Origin: Nitrospirota bacterium
Lineage (GTDB): Bacteria; Nitrospirota; Nitrospiria; Nitrospirales; Nitrospiraceae
Length of the DNA stretch: 64,000 nucleotides
Reading direction: 5' to 3'
NCBI GenBank assembly: GCA_030645475.1
Contig: JAUSMA010000017.1
Location: 62,001-126,000 of the forward strand
Below the pieces are notes generated by a model that saw only the letters and a list, made by a program, of their open reading frames with translations, did not search any database and was not told the origin of the DNA. Made by a program: the position numbers and the translations under genes. Positions 44,090 to 56,143 of the stretch are shown in pieces; the stretch's first letter is position 1; every line of letters begins with the position of its first letter.

Positions 44090-44946
44090 GCTCAACCGTG
44101 GAACAGGAAACAGTCGACATGACATTGGTGGAACCAACGCCGCTTCTTGACGGCGGCGAGGTGCCGGAGCCTGAAGTCGTTGCTCAGGAAGCCGTTGCCG
44201 AGACGACGATGAACAGCCAGGCTGTCGCCATCGACGTGCGGGAACTGAAAGCGATTCTTGAAGCCGTCTTGTTCGTGTCGCCCGAACCGGTGCCGGTGGC
44301 GAGGTTGATGTCGATTGTGGGGACGGTCTCAAAAGCCGAAGTGGTGCAGGCTTTGGATATTCTCGCGCACGACTTGGATCAGGAAGGGCGCGGCATTCAG
44401 CTGGTGCAGGTTGCAGGCGGGTATCGGCTGGTGACGAAGCAGGAGTATGGGCCCTGGTTGAAGCGAATGGATAAGGCGAAGGCGGCGCAAAAGCTCTCGC
44501 GCTCCGCCCTCGAATCCCTCGCCATTATTGCCTACAAGCAGCCGCTCGTGCGGGCTGAGATCGAAGAGATTCGTGGCGTCGAAACGTCCGGTGTGTTACG
44601 CACCCTGTGCGAGCGTAAGCTGGTGCGGATCGTCGGGCGAAAAGACGTGCCAGGCCGGCCTATCATGTACGGCACCACCAAGTTCTTCCTTGAGCATTTC
44701 GGCCTACAAGACCTGACCCAGCTTCCTCCGTTGCGTGAGTTCAAAGAACTGGGCGAATCCGAGCAGGCGCTCTTGCCGATTGAACAGGAGTCGTTGCTAA
44801 CGGTTGAGACATCCGAATCGTCCTATTCTGAAGACCTTCCCGTCACGAGTGACCTTGCGGAAGGTGAGGCGGTATTGGCCTTTGATGTAGAAACCAACGA
44901 GACGGTACTTCAAGATTCGCTCGAAGAGCCGGTTGAACAGGCGTAA
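44086..44946 (+). CDS. scpB: Segregation and condensation protein B
   Basis: 286 residues from the ATG at 44086, preceded by GGAGGGGAGC and overlapping the scpA stop. Two winged-helix domains are present: LKAILEAVLFVSPEPVPVARL and SRSALESLAIIAYKQPLVRAEIEEIRGV, the family signature. The first 45 and last 60 residues are acidic and probably disordered extensions. It works with ScpA and SMC. Confidence 0.93.
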   Translation: MSSTVEQETVDMTLVEPTPLLDGGEVPEPEVVAQEAVAETTMNSQAVAIDVRELKAILEAVLFVSPEPVPVARLMSIVGTVSKAEVVQALDILAHDLDQEGRGIQLVQVAGGYRLVTKQEYGPWLKRMDKAKAAQKLSRSALESLAIIAYKQPLVRAEIEEIRGVETSGVLRTLCERKLVRIVGRKDVPGRPIMYGTTKFFLEHFGLQDLTQLPPLREFKELGESEQALLPIEQESLLTVETSESSYSEDLPVTSDLAEGEAVLAFDVETNETVLQDSLEEPVEQA

Positions 44947-44947
44947 T

Positions 44948-44972
44948 AGGATGCTGAAAAAGTTCGCCAGCG
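44948..44972. repeat. Half copy of family A
   Basis: AGGATGCTGAAAAAGTTCGC with CAGCG, one arm only, directly after scpB. The next 180 bases (to 45152) contain GCGCACGAAGCGCGAGAC and a run of AGTTCGAAG words but nothing I can classify. Confidence 0.55.
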
Positions 44973-45152
44973 TCTTGATAGCGCACGAAGCGCGAGACAG
45001 GCGAGAATAGCGCGATTAGAAGTTCGAAGTTTGCGGTTCGAAGTTCTGGAAGCCTCGGACTTAGAACCGAGACTCCCGCCCCCCTTGATTCCCCATTTCC
45101 TTCCACCTCCCCACATCTTTCAAAAACGGGAGCCTGAGTGCTCCTTGAATTG

Positions 45153-45370
45153 CGCGCGTCAACGAGGGCCTTTTGTCCCGGCAGGGAGTCGGCAGGCTGT
45201 TCTTCACTGTGCGCATTTGGACGATCCCACACCTCGAAGTGATCCCTCCAAGCCGCTCATGTTCTCTTCAGGGGATGGGGGCTGATTGATCTTCCACTGG
45301 CGCGCGTCGGACGAGCACATTCTTATCGTGCGCGTTCCGCGAGCACAGAAGATCATCAGGCTCCATCCCC
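45153..45370. repeat. Family B dispersed element, long copy
   Basis: 45199-45370 aligns with 36561-36790: TTCACTGTGCGCAT, GAAGTGATCCCTCCAAGC, GCGCGTCGGACGAGCACA, ATCGTGCGCGTTCCGCGAGC and GATCATCAGGCTCCATCCC. A partial half-site (GCGCGCGTCAACGAGGGCC) lies at 45158. Confidence 0.65.
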
Positions 45371-45486
45371 GTTCCCCCGTTGACTCCCCTCAAGCCGCTT
45401 TGTTAGACTTCCCGTTCTCAATCTAAGTTGTTGAAAGAGGCGAAGTTCTTCGATTTCACCCGGTCCTGTCACACGAGGCACCACCA

Positions 45487-48468
45487 ATGATTAAAGCATG
45501 GCTATTCGACGAGATGTTTCGGTTTGATCGAACGCATCTGACCATCGAAGAAATTCAGGGAGAATGGGGTGCCGGTGATTCAATCGCCGAAGAAGAAGAG
45601 CTCCCTCCGGCTCCGGCGAACGTGGCCGCAAAACCGGGGAATGGCCGGGTGACCATTACCTGGGACTCCGTTCCCGATGCCATGTACTACAATCTCTATT
45701 TCAAGACGACCAAGGGCGTGATGATCAAGTTCTCCGACCTCACGCGTCCGATTGCCGGCGACGATGATTTCAAAGCCGTCATTGGGGTGACAAAAGAGAA
45801 TGGCGCCTGTGTGGAAGGCATTCAGAGTCCGTTTGTCCATGACGATCTGGCCAACGGGACTTGCTATTACTATGTGGTGACCGTCGTCACGCAAAAGGGG
45901 GAGAGCCTCGAGTCGAAAGAGGTCATGGCGATTCCCTCGCCCTATCTGTTGGCGATGTCTATCGGCCGAGAAGGCGTGGATGACGGGGAGTTCAGCTCGC
46001 CCACGGGAATCACGCTCGATAAAGACGGCAATATCTACGTGGCCGACACCGATAACCATTCGATTCAGAAGCTCGATAAAACCGGAAAATTTCTCGCGCG
46101 TTGGGGCGGCGATCCCTCTTCTCAGGAAGGGAGCTTCTACTATCCGCGTGGTTTGGCGGTCGGGCCGAACGACGTGTTGTACATCGCAGACAGCGGGAAT
46201 AACCGCATCCAGAAATTCGACCTCGACGGCAATGTGATGCAGGCCTGGGGCAAGTTCGGGTTTGCATGGCGTGGGGCGGATCTGGGCCGGTTCGACGTGC
46301 CCTGGGGATTGGCGACGGACGCCGAGGGGAACCTCTATGTCTCCGACACGAGCAACGCGCGGATTCAGAAGTTCACGTCTGATGGACAGGCTCTGCTCAA
46401 GTGGGGTCGTGACGGCAGCTTCGATGGCGCGTTCTTTTTCCCGCGTGGCGTAGCCGTCGACTTTGTCGGCAACATTTTCGTGGCGGATGAAAGCAATAAT
46501 CGTATTCAGAAGTTCGATGCGCGCGGGAGCTTCCTGGCCAAGTGGGGCCGTGAGGGCGCAGGCCCTGGGCAGTTCAAGTCCCCCTGGGGCATTGCTTGCG
46601 ATGCGCTCGGCAATGTCTATGTGGTCGACACCGGGAACCACCGCATTCAGAAGTTTGACGGCAACGGGACGTTCCTCTGTGCCTGGGGTAATCGCGGACG
46701 GGCAGAGTCGCAGCTCAATTATCCCTACGGGATCGCGGTTGACAAAGAAGGCGCGGTCTATGTAGTCGACAGCGGCAATGGCCGCATCCTCAAGTATGTG
46801 CCGACGGAGGAAGAGCTCAATCGCGGGAAGGACGCCGCGGCCATCAGTCAGGTCCCGAGTGAGACGCCGCCGCCCTACAGTGTGGCAGTCAAAGCAGGAG
46901 ATACGGAAGCCTTCCTGAGCTGGATGGAGGTCCCTGGCGCCCATTCCTATAACCTGTACTTCAATACCATTCCGGAGCTCACCACGCAGACGGCGACAAA
47001 AATCGAAGGCGTGACGAACCCCTATGCGCACACCGGGCTTTCGAACGATACCCCCTATTTCTATGCCGTGACCGCCGTATTCGAGACCGGCGCTGAAAGT
47101 GCGTTGTCGAGCGAAGTCACGGCCACGCCGGTCCTCATCGATATCACGGCGCCGCAAAATCCCTATGCCGTGATCAATCATGGCGCCTTCATGACGAATA
47201 CGCCGGAAGTCATCGTCACGATTTCAGCGAACGATGTCGATACCGGAGTGGCGGCCTATTTTATCTCCGAGGCGCCGATGACCCCCATGGCGGGGACGCC
47301 GGGATGGGTCGATGTGACGCCGGCTACCAAGTTCGGCGCAACGATTCCGTTTATTTTGTCGCTGGGAGACGGGCAGAAAGCGATCTACGTCTGGTTTAAG
47401 GATTTGGGCGGAAACGTCTCCACTCCGGCCAGCACCACGATTTTGGTCAACACGTCGGGGTACCTGTGCGTGGCTGAATGGGGCCGGACCGGCCGCGGTG
47501 CGTCGCTGTTGCATGGCGGCGAATTTATGGCTCCGGTGTATGGCATGTGTGTCGATCAGCAAGGGTCGTTGTTCGTGGTCGATAACGGCAACAACCGCAT
47601 TCAGAAATTCGACAATGCCGGAAACTTCATCATTCTCTGGGGTAACTTCGGTTCTGCCAATTCGAATTTCCACAACCCGACCGGCATCGCCTGCGACGGC
47701 AAGGGCGACGTCTGGGTGGTCGATACGAACAATCATCGCGTTCAGAAGTTCGACGGGAAACTCGGCGGCTATCTCATGAAATTCGGGTCGCGCGGAAACG
47801 GCGAAGGCCAATTCAACTCACCCTGGGGTATCGCGGTCGACCGGGTGCGCGGGTATGTCTACGTGGTCGACAGCGCCAACTTCCGCGTGCAGAAGTTCGA
47901 CATGAACGGCGAGTTCATCATGTCCTGGGGCAGCTTCGGGAACGGAGATGGCCAGTTCTACTTCCCGCGCGGTGTGGCTGTGGATCAGACAGATGGATTT
48001 GTGTACGTCGTCGATATGGGAAACCATCGGATTCAGAAGTTCGACACCAGCACCAACGTGTTGCCACAGTTGTTGACCAAGTGGGGCGGCAGCTCTGAGC
48101 CGGGCCATGCCAGCAGTCCGCTGGCCCAAGAGGCCGGTCAGTTGCGGTCTCCCTGGGGTATTACGGTCGATGGCGCCGGCGATGTGTATGTGACGGACAC
48201 CGGCAACCATCGCATCGAGAAGTTCGATAAAGAAGGCAATTTCATCACCCAGTGGGGTGGGTTCGGAAACGGAAAAGGGCAATTCAATTTCCCCTACGGT
48301 ATCGCGGTCGATGTCAGGGGCAGCGTATTTGCCGTCGATAGCGGAAATACCAGGGTCGAACAGTTCATGCCGGCCGACGAGGGGAGCGAACGGCTCCAGG
48401 AAGATGCCGAGAGCGTGGCTGAAATCGAAAATGCACAAGTGACAGGAGTAGCGTCGAAGAAGTCGTAA
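45487..48468 (+). CDS. Double NHL-propeller protein with fibronectin III-like linkers
   Basis: 993 residues. Order: FN3-like domain (about 40-150), six NHL repeats (about 155-440, each ending in RIQKFD or close to it), FN3-like (about 455-550), an Ig-like linker (about 555-655), then six more NHL repeats (about 660-965; RIQKFD, RVQKFD, RIEKFD variants). Each six would close a beta-propeller. NHL propellers bind protein or RNA partners. No signal peptide is visible, which is odd for an FN3/NHL protein, and no catalytic motif was seen. Its start at 45487 has no strong ribosome site (ACGAGGCACC). Confidence 0.85.
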   Translation: MIKAWLFDEMFRFDRTHLTIEEIQGEWGAGDSIAEEEELPPAPANVAAKPGNGRVTITWDSVPDAMYYNLYFKTTKGVMIKFSDLTRPIAGDDDFKAVIGVTKENGACVEGIQSPFVHDDLANGTCYYYVVTVVTQKGESLESKEVMAIPSPYLLAMSIGREGVDDGEFSSPTGITLDKDGNIYVADTDNHSIQKLDKTGKFLARWGGDPSSQEGSFYYPRGLAVGPNDVLYIADSGNNRIQKFDLDGNVMQAWGKFGFAWRGADLGRFDVPWGLATDAEGNLYVSDTSNARIQKFTSDGQALLKWGRDGSFDGAFFFPRGVAVDFVGNIFVADESNNRIQKFDARGSFLAKWGREGAGPGQFKSPWGIACDALGNVYVVDTGNHRIQKFDGNGTFLCAWGNRGRAESQLNYPYGIAVDKEGAVYVVDSGNGRILKYVPTEEELNRGKDAAAISQVPSETPPPYSVAVKAGDTEAFLSWMEVPGAHSYNLYFNTIPELTTQTATKIEGVTNPYAHTGLSNDTPYFYAVTAVFETGAESALSSEVTATPVLIDITAPQNPYAVINHGAFMTNTPEVIVTISANDVDTGVAAYFISEAPMTPMAGTPGWVDVTPATKFGATIPFILSLGDGQKAIYVWFKDLGGNVSTPASTTILVNTSGYLCVAEWGRTGRGASLLHGGEFMAPVYGMCVDQQGSLFVVDNGNNRIQKFDNAGNFIILWGNFGSANSNFHNPTGIACDGKGDVWVVDTNNHRVQKFDGKLGGYLMKFGSRGNGEGQFNSPWGIAVDRVRGYVYVVDSANFRVQKFDMNGEFIMSWGSFGNGDGQFYFPRGVAVDQTDGFVYVVDMGNHRIQKFDTSTNVLPQLLTKWGGSSEPGHASSPLAQEAGQLRSPWGITVDGAGDVYVTDTGNHRIEKFDKEGNFITQWGGFGNGKGQFNFPYGIAVDVRGSVFAVDSGNTRVEQFMPADEGSERLQEDAESVAEIENAQVTGVASKKS

Positions 48469-48499
48469 GCGCGGCGACAAGGGATTGAGGATCTAGTGA

Positions 48500-49975
<1,476 letters not shown>

Positions 49976-49980
49976 AGCCA

Positions 49981-50086
49981 AGAGCGAATGGCGTATGGCC
50001 GATAGCCTGAACGCCGGTCGCGTATCTCCTCCGTTGCTCACCCATTTTCTTTCTACTGCTATCAGCCCTCAGCTATAAGCTCTTTT
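49981..50086. repeat. Family C palindromic repeat
   Basis: AATGGCGTATGGCCGATAGC on the left, CTGCTATCAGCCCTCAGCTA and TAAGCTCTTTTC on the right. It fills the whole guaB-guaA gap. Confidence 0.55.
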
Positions 50087-50092
50087 CAAAAC

Positions 50093-51652
50093 ATGGAACT
50101 TTGGCACAATAGAATTCTGGTTCTCGACTTCGGGTCGCAATATACCCAGCTGATTGCGCGACGCATCCGCGAGGCGCATGTCTATTCTCAGATCTTGCCC
50201 TGTACCGCTTCCATGGCGACCATTCTCGCCTATCGCCCGCAAGGCATCGTGTTATCCGGTGGCCCCTCCAGCGTGTATGAGAAGAAGGCGCCGAGCGTTT
50301 CTAAGGAACTATTCGACCTCGGGATTCCCATCCTCGGCATTTGTTATGGCATGCAGCTGGTGACACACCTCTCCGGCGGAGAGGTGGCCAAGTCCAAGCA
50401 TCGGGAGTACGGCCGAGCCGATCTGACCATCGACGACAAGAGCGATCTCTTCAAGGGCATCGGCACAAACGGGTCGACCGTTGTCTGGATGTCGCATGGG
50501 GACCGTATCGAACGGATGCCGCCTGGCTTCCGATCCATCGCGCATACCGGTAATTCGCCGATTGCTGCGATGAAGCGCGACGATCACAAGCGTCGGATCT
50601 ATTGCCTGCAGTTTCATCCGGAAGTGGTGCATACGCCTGAAGGGACGACGTTGCTTCGTAACTTCGTCTACGACATTTGCGGTTGTAAGCCGACGTGGAC
50701 GATGGAGTCCTATGTGGAGACGGCGGTGCAGCAGATTCGCGAGCAGGTCGGCAAGGAGCGGGTGATCTGTGCCTTGAGCGGGGGCGTCGACTCTTCTGTG
50801 GCTGCGGCATTGACGCATCGCGCGATCGGCGATCAGCTCACCTGCATTTTCGTCGACAACGGCCTGCTTCGGACGGGGGAGAAGGAGCAAGTCAAACAGA
50901 CGTTTGCCAAACAGCTCCACTTGAACTTGCGCATGATCGACGCGTCCGATTCGTTTCTGGCTAAGCTCAAAGGGGTGATCGATCCCGAGCGTAAGAGGAA
51001 AGTTATCGGGAAACAGTTCATCGAACAATTCGATGCGGAAGCGAAGAAGAAATCGGGCGGAGTGAAATTTCTCGTTCAAGGCACGCTCTATCCCGATGTC
51101 ATTGAAAGTGTGAGCTTCAAGGGGCCGTCGGCCACGATCAAGACGCATCACAATGTTGGCGGGTTGCCGGCGCGGATGAAGCTGAAGCTGATCGAACCGT
51201 TGCGCGAACTGTTCAAGGACGAAGTCAGGGTATTGGGGAAGGAATTGGGCCTTCCCGATGAGATCGTGTGGCGGCAGCCTTTCCCAGGACCTGGTCTGGC
51301 GATCCGGGTGCTCGGCGCAGTGACGAAGGAGCGATTGACGATCCTTCGAGCGGCCGAGTCCATTCTCGATCAGGAGATTCGCGCCGCCGGTTTGTATCGG
51401 GAGATTTGGCAATCGCTCGCCGTGCTTCTGCCGATTAGGACTGTGGGCGTCATGGGCGATCAACGGACCTATGAGCATGTCATTGCGCTTCGTGCCGTGA
51501 CCAGTTTGGATGGCATGACGGCCGATTGGGCCAAGATTCCGAATGACGTATTGGGCAAGATCTCGAACCGGATCATCAACGAAGTGAAGGGTGTGAACCG
51601 GGTGGTGTACGACATCAGTTCGAAACCGCCGGCCACAATCGAGTGGGAATAA
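50093..51652 (+). CDS. guaA: GMP synthase (glutamine-hydrolysing)
   Basis: 519 residues. The N-terminal class I glutaminase ([18 protein letters not shown], nucleophile in GICYGMQ, HPEVVHT) feeds ammonia to the C-terminal ATP pyrophosphatase ([10 protein letters not shown] loop near 226) that turns XMP into GMP. The dimerisation tail ends [12 protein letters not shown], as usual. It works directly on the product of guaB. Confidence 0.97.
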   Translation: MELWHNRILVLDFGSQYTQLIARRIREAHVYSQILPCTASMATILAYRPQGIVLSGGPSSVYEKKAPSVSKELFDLGIPILGICYGMQLVTHLSGGEVAKSKHREYGRADLTIDDKSDLFKGIGTNGSTVVWMSHGDRIERMPPGFRSIAHTGNSPIAAMKRDDHKRRIYCLQFHPEVVHTPEGTTLLRNFVYDICGCKPTWTMESYVETAVQQIREQVGKERVICALSGGVDSSVAAALTHRAIGDQLTCIFVDNGLLRTGEKEQVKQTFAKQLHLNLRMIDASDSFLAKLKGVIDPERKRKVIGKQFIEQFDAEAKKKSGGVKFLVQGTLYPDVIESVSFKGPSATIKTHHNVGGLPARMKLKLIEPLRELFKDEVRVLGKELGLPDEIVWRQPFPGPGLAIRVLGAVTKERLTILRAAESILDQEIRAAGLYREIWQSLAVLLPIRTVGVMGDQRTYEHVIALRAVTSLDGMTADWAKIPNDVLGKISNRIINEVKGVNRVVYDISSKPPATIEWE

Positions 51653-51663
51653 AGAGCTGGTTA

Positions 51664-51699
51664 GTGGCACGAGGCGAGAGGCTAGGGGATTAGGGGATA
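51664..51699. repeat. Family D repeat, short copy
   Basis: GTGGCACGAGGCGAGAGGCT followed by AGGGGATTAGGGG, in the gap between guaA and the pseudouridine synthase gene. Confidence 0.4.
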
Positions 51700-51706
51700 G
51701 ATTGAA

Positions 51707-52594
51707 ATGACAGACAAGACTGGAAAAAATACTCCGCGCCCCTTGCCTAATGCCGCTGACCCTTTGCCTGAAGGCGGGGTACGCCTGCAGAAAATCATTG
51801 CCGGATCAGGGCTCGCTTCGCGGCGGAAGGCCGAGGAGTGGATTGCCGCCGGGCGCGTGACCGTCAACGGTAAAGTCGTGACGGAGCTCGGCACCAAGGT
51901 CGATCCGGAGCGCGCCCACATCAAGGTGGACGGCAAGCACCTGAGTTCCGCTCAGCCGTATGTCTATCTGCTGCTGAATAAGCCGAAGAACGTGATGTCG
52001 ACGTTGAACGATCCGGGAGGTCGGCCGACGGTGAAGGACTATCTCCGGGGAATTTCGGTGCGGGTATTTCCCGTCGGGCGATTGGACTTCGATAGCGAAG
52101 GGTTGATGCTCTTGACCAATCACGGCGATTTGGCGCAGACGCTGCTCCACCCCCGTTACCATGTGCCGAAGACCTATCTGATTAAAGTGAAGCAGGTGGT
52201 GACGGATGACCATATCCGGCAGTTAGAGCAGGGTGTGCAGTTGGAAGACGGCATGACCGGTCCAGCTGTGGTGAAGAAGGTGAAGAAAGCCAAGCTGAAT
52301 TCCTGGCTGGAGATTACGATCCGCGAAGGGCGCCAGCATCAAGTGAAGCGAATGATGGAAGCGGTCGGCCATCCGGTCTTGAAGCTCACGAGAATTAAGA
52401 TGGGACCGTTGTCGTTGGGCGATTTGGGGGCCGGAGAGTTTCGGTACCTGACCGACCGTGAAGCGAACGCCCTGCGCGAACTCGCCGAGCATAAACTCGC
52501 CACGGAAGAGGCTGCAGAAAAGCAGGTTCCCAGGCCGAAGAAGCGGATCAGCCGGGTTGGATGGGCTCGTTCGAAGAAAGCGAAGGTGGTATGA
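51707..52594 (+). CDS. 23S rRNA pseudouridine synthase, RluB/RsuA family
   Basis: 295 residues. An S4 RNA-binding domain ([22 protein letters not shown], residues about 25-80) is followed by the catalytic domain with the essential Asp in [15 protein letters not shown]. The C-terminal tail is Lys/Arg-rich. Members modify one uridine in 23S or 16S rRNA; RluB is the likeliest by length and S4 domain but not certain. Its stop overlaps the aspS start. Confidence 0.88.
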   Translation: MTDKTGKNTPRPLPNAADPLPEGGVRLQKIIAGSGLASRRKAEEWIAAGRVTVNGKVVTELGTKVDPERAHIKVDGKHLSSAQPYVYLLLNKPKNVMSTLNDPGGRPTVKDYLRGISVRVFPVGRLDFDSEGLMLLTNHGDLAQTLLHPRYHVPKTYLIKVKQVVTDDHIRQLEQGVQLEDGMTGPAVVKKVKKAKLNSWLEITIREGRQHQVKRMMEAVGHPVLKLTRIKMGPLSLGDLGAGEFRYLTDREANALRELAEHKLATEEAAEKQVPRPKKRISRVGWARSKKAKVV

Positions 52595-54354
52595 AGGTCA
52601 GGACTCATCGGTGCGGCGAACTTACCAAAGCCGCGGTCGGGCAAACCGTCGTTTTAAACGGGTGGGTGCAGCGGCGGCGCGACCATGGCGTCGTGCTGTT
52701 CATCGACCTGCGTGATCGAACCGGGCTGACGCAGGTGGTGTTCAATGCCGAGCGGAATGCCGGCATGCACCAAGCTTCCCATGCGTTACGGAGCGAATGC
52801 GTCGTGTCGGTGACCGGTCAAGTCATGGCCCGCCCCGACGAGTCGAAGAATCCCAACCTGCCGACGGGCGAGATCGAAGTCTTCGTGGATGCCATTGAGA
52901 TTCTGAACGAGTCGAAGACGCCGCCGTTCATGATCGAAGACGATGCCGAAGTGACCGAGTCGATCCGGCTGAAGTACCGCTACCTGGATCTTCGTCGTCC
53001 GAAGATGCAGAAACTCTTAACCATCCGGCACAACATCATGCAGGCCGTCCGCGGCTTCCTGAACGCAGAACGCTTCCTTGAGGTCGAAACGCCGATTTTG
53101 ACCAAGAGTACGCCGGAAGGCGCGCGGGACTATCTGGTACCCAGCCGGGTGAATCCCGGTCAGTTCTATGCGCTGCCTCAATCGCCGCAGCTCTTCAAAC
53201 AAGTGCTCATGGTGAGTGGCGTCGATCGCTACTACCAGATTGCGCGTTGCTTCCGCGACGAGGATTTACGCAACGACCGGCAGCCGGAATTTACCCAGAT
53301 CGATCTCGAGATGTCGTTCGTCGATCGGCTGGATGTCATGAGCTTGATGGAGCAGATGATCGTCACCGTGTTTCGTGACGCGGGCGGCGTACAGTTGCCG
53401 ACTCCATTTCCGCGCATGACCTATGCCGAGGCGATGGGACGCTATGGCTCTGACAAGCCTGATTTACGTTTCGACATGCCGCTGCATGATGTGACGGCTT
53501 TTGCGGCAGCCAGCGATTTCAAGGTGTTTAAGGAGGCGGCGACCAAGGGCGGGATCGTGAAGGCCTTGATCGTCAAAGGCGGCGCGGCCACTCCTCGGAG
53601 CCGGATCGATGCGCTCGGTGAGATGGCCAAGACATTCGGCGCCAAGGGGCTGGCCTGGCTCAAGATCACCCCCGAAGGGCAACTGGAGTCTGTCATCGCC
53701 AAGTTTTTGGATGCCAAGGCCTTCGCAGCGGCTCTTCCTGAGGCCAAGCCGGGTGATTTAGTCCTCTTCGGTGCCGACAAGGCTGCCATTGTTCATGACG
53801 TGTTAGGTCGCATCAGGTTATCGCTCGGTGAAGAGTTGAAGCTGATCGATACCACAGCCTGGAAGCCCGTCTGGGTTACCGAGTTCCCCTTGCTGGACTA
53901 TTCGCCGGAAGAGAAGCGGTATATCTTCATGCACAACCCGTTCGCCGCGCCGATGGATGAAGACCTGGCGCTGCTGGATTCGGAGCCGCTCAAAGTACGG
54001 GCGAAGGCCTACGACATGGTGCTCAACGGCAGCGAAATCGGCGGCGGGAGTATCCGGAACCATCGGAGCGATATCCAGCTACGCATTCTCGATTTGCTCG
54101 GCATCAACAAGGAGCAGTCGCAGGCGAAGTTCGGATTCTTACTCGATGCGCTCGAATTTGGCGCGCCTCCACACGGCGGGATTGCCTTCGGGCTCGATCG
54201 GTTGATCATGTTGTTGGGACATGCCGACTCGATCCGCGACGTGATCGCGTTCCCCAAAACGCAACGGGCCCAATGTCCGCTGACCGATGCCCCCTCGGCC
54301 GTCGGCACCGATCAGTTGAAGGAATTGCGCATCAAGCTCGATCTCGTCGAATAG
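52591..54354 (+). CDS. aspS: Aspartyl-tRNA synthetase
   Basis: 587 residues from the ATG at 52591, which overlaps the previous stop and has GAAGGTGG upstream. Bacterial-type class II enzyme: OB-fold anticodon domain ([14 protein letters not shown]), motif 2 [18 protein letters not shown], the bacterial GAD insert (about 290-420) and motif 3 [10 protein letters not shown]. It charges tRNA-Asp. Whether it also charges tRNA-Asn cannot be told from what is visible. Confidence 0.96.
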   Translation: MKVRTHRCGELTKAAVGQTVVLNGWVQRRRDHGVVLFIDLRDRTGLTQVVFNAERNAGMHQASHALRSECVVSVTGQVMARPDESKNPNLPTGEIEVFVDAIEILNESKTPPFMIEDDAEVTESIRLKYRYLDLRRPKMQKLLTIRHNIMQAVRGFLNAERFLEVETPILTKSTPEGARDYLVPSRVNPGQFYALPQSPQLFKQVLMVSGVDRYYQIARCFRDEDLRNDRQPEFTQIDLEMSFVDRLDVMSLMEQMIVTVFRDAGGVQLPTPFPRMTYAEAMGRYGSDKPDLRFDMPLHDVTAFAAASDFKVFKEAATKGGIVKALIVKGGAATPRSRIDALGEMAKTFGAKGLAWLKITPEGQLESVIAKFLDAKAFAAALPEAKPGDLVLFGADKAAIVHDVLGRIRLSLGEELKLIDTTAWKPVWVTEFPLLDYSPEEKRYIFMHNPFAAPMDEDLALLDSEPLKVRAKAYDMVLNGSEIGGGSIRNHRSDIQLRILDLLGINKEQSQAKFGFLLDALEFGAPPHGGIAFGLDRLIMLLGHADSIRDVIAFPKTQRAQCPLTDAPSAVGTDQLKELRIKLDLVE

Positions 54355-54372
54355 GGAGGAGTCATTCGTCCC

Positions 54373-55536
54373 ATGGCAGGCAATTCGTTCGGTCACATCT
54401 TCACCGTCACCTCATTCGGCGAGAGCCATGGTCCCGCGATTGGTTGTGTCGTGGATGGCTGCCCGCCTGGTATGGCTCTCTCGGTTGATGACATTCAATT
54501 GGATCTCGACCGGCGCAAGCCCGGCACCTCACGCCATGTCACACAGCGGCAGGAATCCGACACCGTCGAGATCCTCTCCGGTGTCTTTGAAGGCAAGACC
54601 ACCGGCACGCCGATCGCGCTCCTCATCCGGAACGAAGACTCCCGCAGTAAGGACTACGGCAACTTGGTCGATACCTTTCGCCCCGGCCACGCAGACTATA
54701 CCTATTGGCAGAAGTACGGAATCCGCGATCATCGCGGCGGGGGGAGATCCTCTGCTCGTGAAACGGCTGTGCGAGTGGCAGCGGCAGCCATTGCGAAGAA
54801 ATGGCTCAACGAAACGTATGGCATCGTGATCCGCGGCTATCTCAGCCAACTTGGGCCACATGAAGTCCCGTTCAAGACCTGGGATGCTGTAAGTGCCAAT
54901 CCGTTTTTTGTGGCTGATCCCACCGGAGTAGCCAAGCTTGAATCGTTTATGGATGAGCTGCGGAAGGCCGGCGATTCAGTCGGCGCCAGGATCACGACGG
55001 TTGCCGAGCATGTGCCTGTCGGCTGGGGTGCACCGGTTTATGCCAAGTTGGACTCAGATTTGGCCGCGGCCATGATGAGCATCAATGCCGTGAAGGCCGT
55101 GGAAATCGGCGTGGGGTTTGGCTCCGTCACGCAACGGGGGTCGGAGCATAGCGACGAACTGACCCCGGAAGGGTTTGTGACGAATCATGCAGGCGGTATC
55201 CTCGGCGGTATTTCCACGGGGCAGGATGTCGTGGTCACGATCGGGATCAAGCCGACGTCGAGTATTCGTGTGCCCCGCCGTTCCATCGACAAGCAGGGGA
55301 ACGCCGTGACGGTCGAGACCAATGGCCGCCATGATCCCTGTGTCGGTATCAGAGCCACACCGATTGCCGAAGCCATGATGGCGCTGGTGCTCATGGACCA
55401 TGCCCTCCTGCATCGCGCGCAGAACGCCGATGTGAAGACGTCGACACCAAAGATTGCCGGTTCTTCGAAGAAGAGCGTTTCTTCCACGAATAAGACATCC
55501 ACTGCGAAGATCAATCCGGATCCTGCCGAAGCGTAA
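54373..55536 (+). CDS. aroC: Chorismate synthase
   Basis: 387 residues. FMN-dependent final step to chorismate. The start [18 protein letters not shown] is the family signature, with [13 protein letters not shown] near 120-132 and RPTSSI-like [10 protein letters not shown] near 295. The last 30 residues are a Ser/Lys/Thr-rich extension not needed for the fold. GGGAGGAG precedes the ATG by about 12 bases. Confidence 0.96.
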   Translation: MAGNSFGHIFTVTSFGESHGPAIGCVVDGCPPGMALSVDDIQLDLDRRKPGTSRHVTQRQESDTVEILSGVFEGKTTGTPIALLIRNEDSRSKDYGNLVDTFRPGHADYTYWQKYGIRDHRGGGRSSARETAVRVAAAAIAKKWLNETYGIVIRGYLSQLGPHEVPFKTWDAVSANPFFVADPTGVAKLESFMDELRKAGDSVGARITTVAEHVPVGWGAPVYAKLDSDLAAAMMSINAVKAVEIGVGFGSVTQRGSEHSDELTPEGFVTNHAGGILGGISTGQDVVVTIGIKPTSSIRVPRRSIDKQGNAVTVETNGRHDPCVGIRATPIAEAMMALVLMDHALLHRAQNADVKTSTPKIAGSSKKSVSSTNKTSTAKINPDPAEA

Positions 55537-55621
55537 TCTTGGTGCGCATACACATTCCCTGTCCCTAGGGTAACATGGCCGACATCCGAGGTATTGTTAC
55601 GCCTCATGAGGAGAGTAGACG

Positions 55622-56086
55622 ATGATGGAAATCTATACAGATGGTGCCTGTAGCGGGAACCCTGGGCCAGGAGGCTGGGGCGCCCTGCTGCGTATCGGCG
55701 ATGCCGAAACGCAGCTCTGCGGCGGGGAGCCGGCGACGACGAACAACCGCATGGAGCTGCTTGCGGTGATCGAGGCGTTGCAGTCGCTCACTGAGCCGGT
55801 GGAAGCGCATGTCTACACCGATTCGCAGTATGTGCAAAAAGGCATCAGCGAATGGATCCATAACTGGAAGCGACGAGGCTGGAAAACTGCGAGCAAAGAG
55901 CCGGTTAAGAATGAGGATTTGTGGCGTCGCCTCGATATCCTGACTGTTGGCCATACCCTTGAATGGCGCTGGGTGCGGGGGCATAACGGTCATCCGGAGA
56001 ACGAACGGGTGGACGCATTGGCCCGTGCCGGCCTCGAACAGTCACGCCGCGCCGGCAAAGCGGTCGGCGGCCCGGTCGAACGGTAG
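55622..56086 (+). CDS. rnhA: Ribonuclease HI
   Basis: 154 residues, normal length. It cuts RNA in RNA-DNA hybrids. The catalytic acids are in [17 protein letters not shown] (D7), [20 protein letters not shown] and [10 protein letters not shown] near 123-132. The substrate-handle region NWKRRGWKT is present. Two ATGs in a row at 55622/55625 follow a GAGGAG site. Confidence 0.95.
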   Translation: MMEIYTDGACSGNPGPGGWGALLRIGDAETQLCGGEPATTNNRMELLAVIEALQSLTEPVEAHVYTDSQYVQKGISEWIHNWKRRGWKTASKEPVKNEDLWRRLDILTVGHTLEWRWVRGHNGHPENERVDALARAGLEQSRRAGKAVGGPVER

Positions 56087-56143
56087 GTTAGTGTTACGCT
56101 GGTATGCGAGATAGGTTAGGCGTTGGCCTCCAAGCGTTTCTCC

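Noticed and set aside
45580-47181. 533-codon minus-strand open frame opposite the NHL protein
   Set aside because: Repeated antisense of the NHL repeats keeps stops away; no credible protein features.
50309-51670. 453-codon minus-strand open frame opposite guaA
   Set aside because: Antisense of a core gene, no recognisable domain, no ribosome site.
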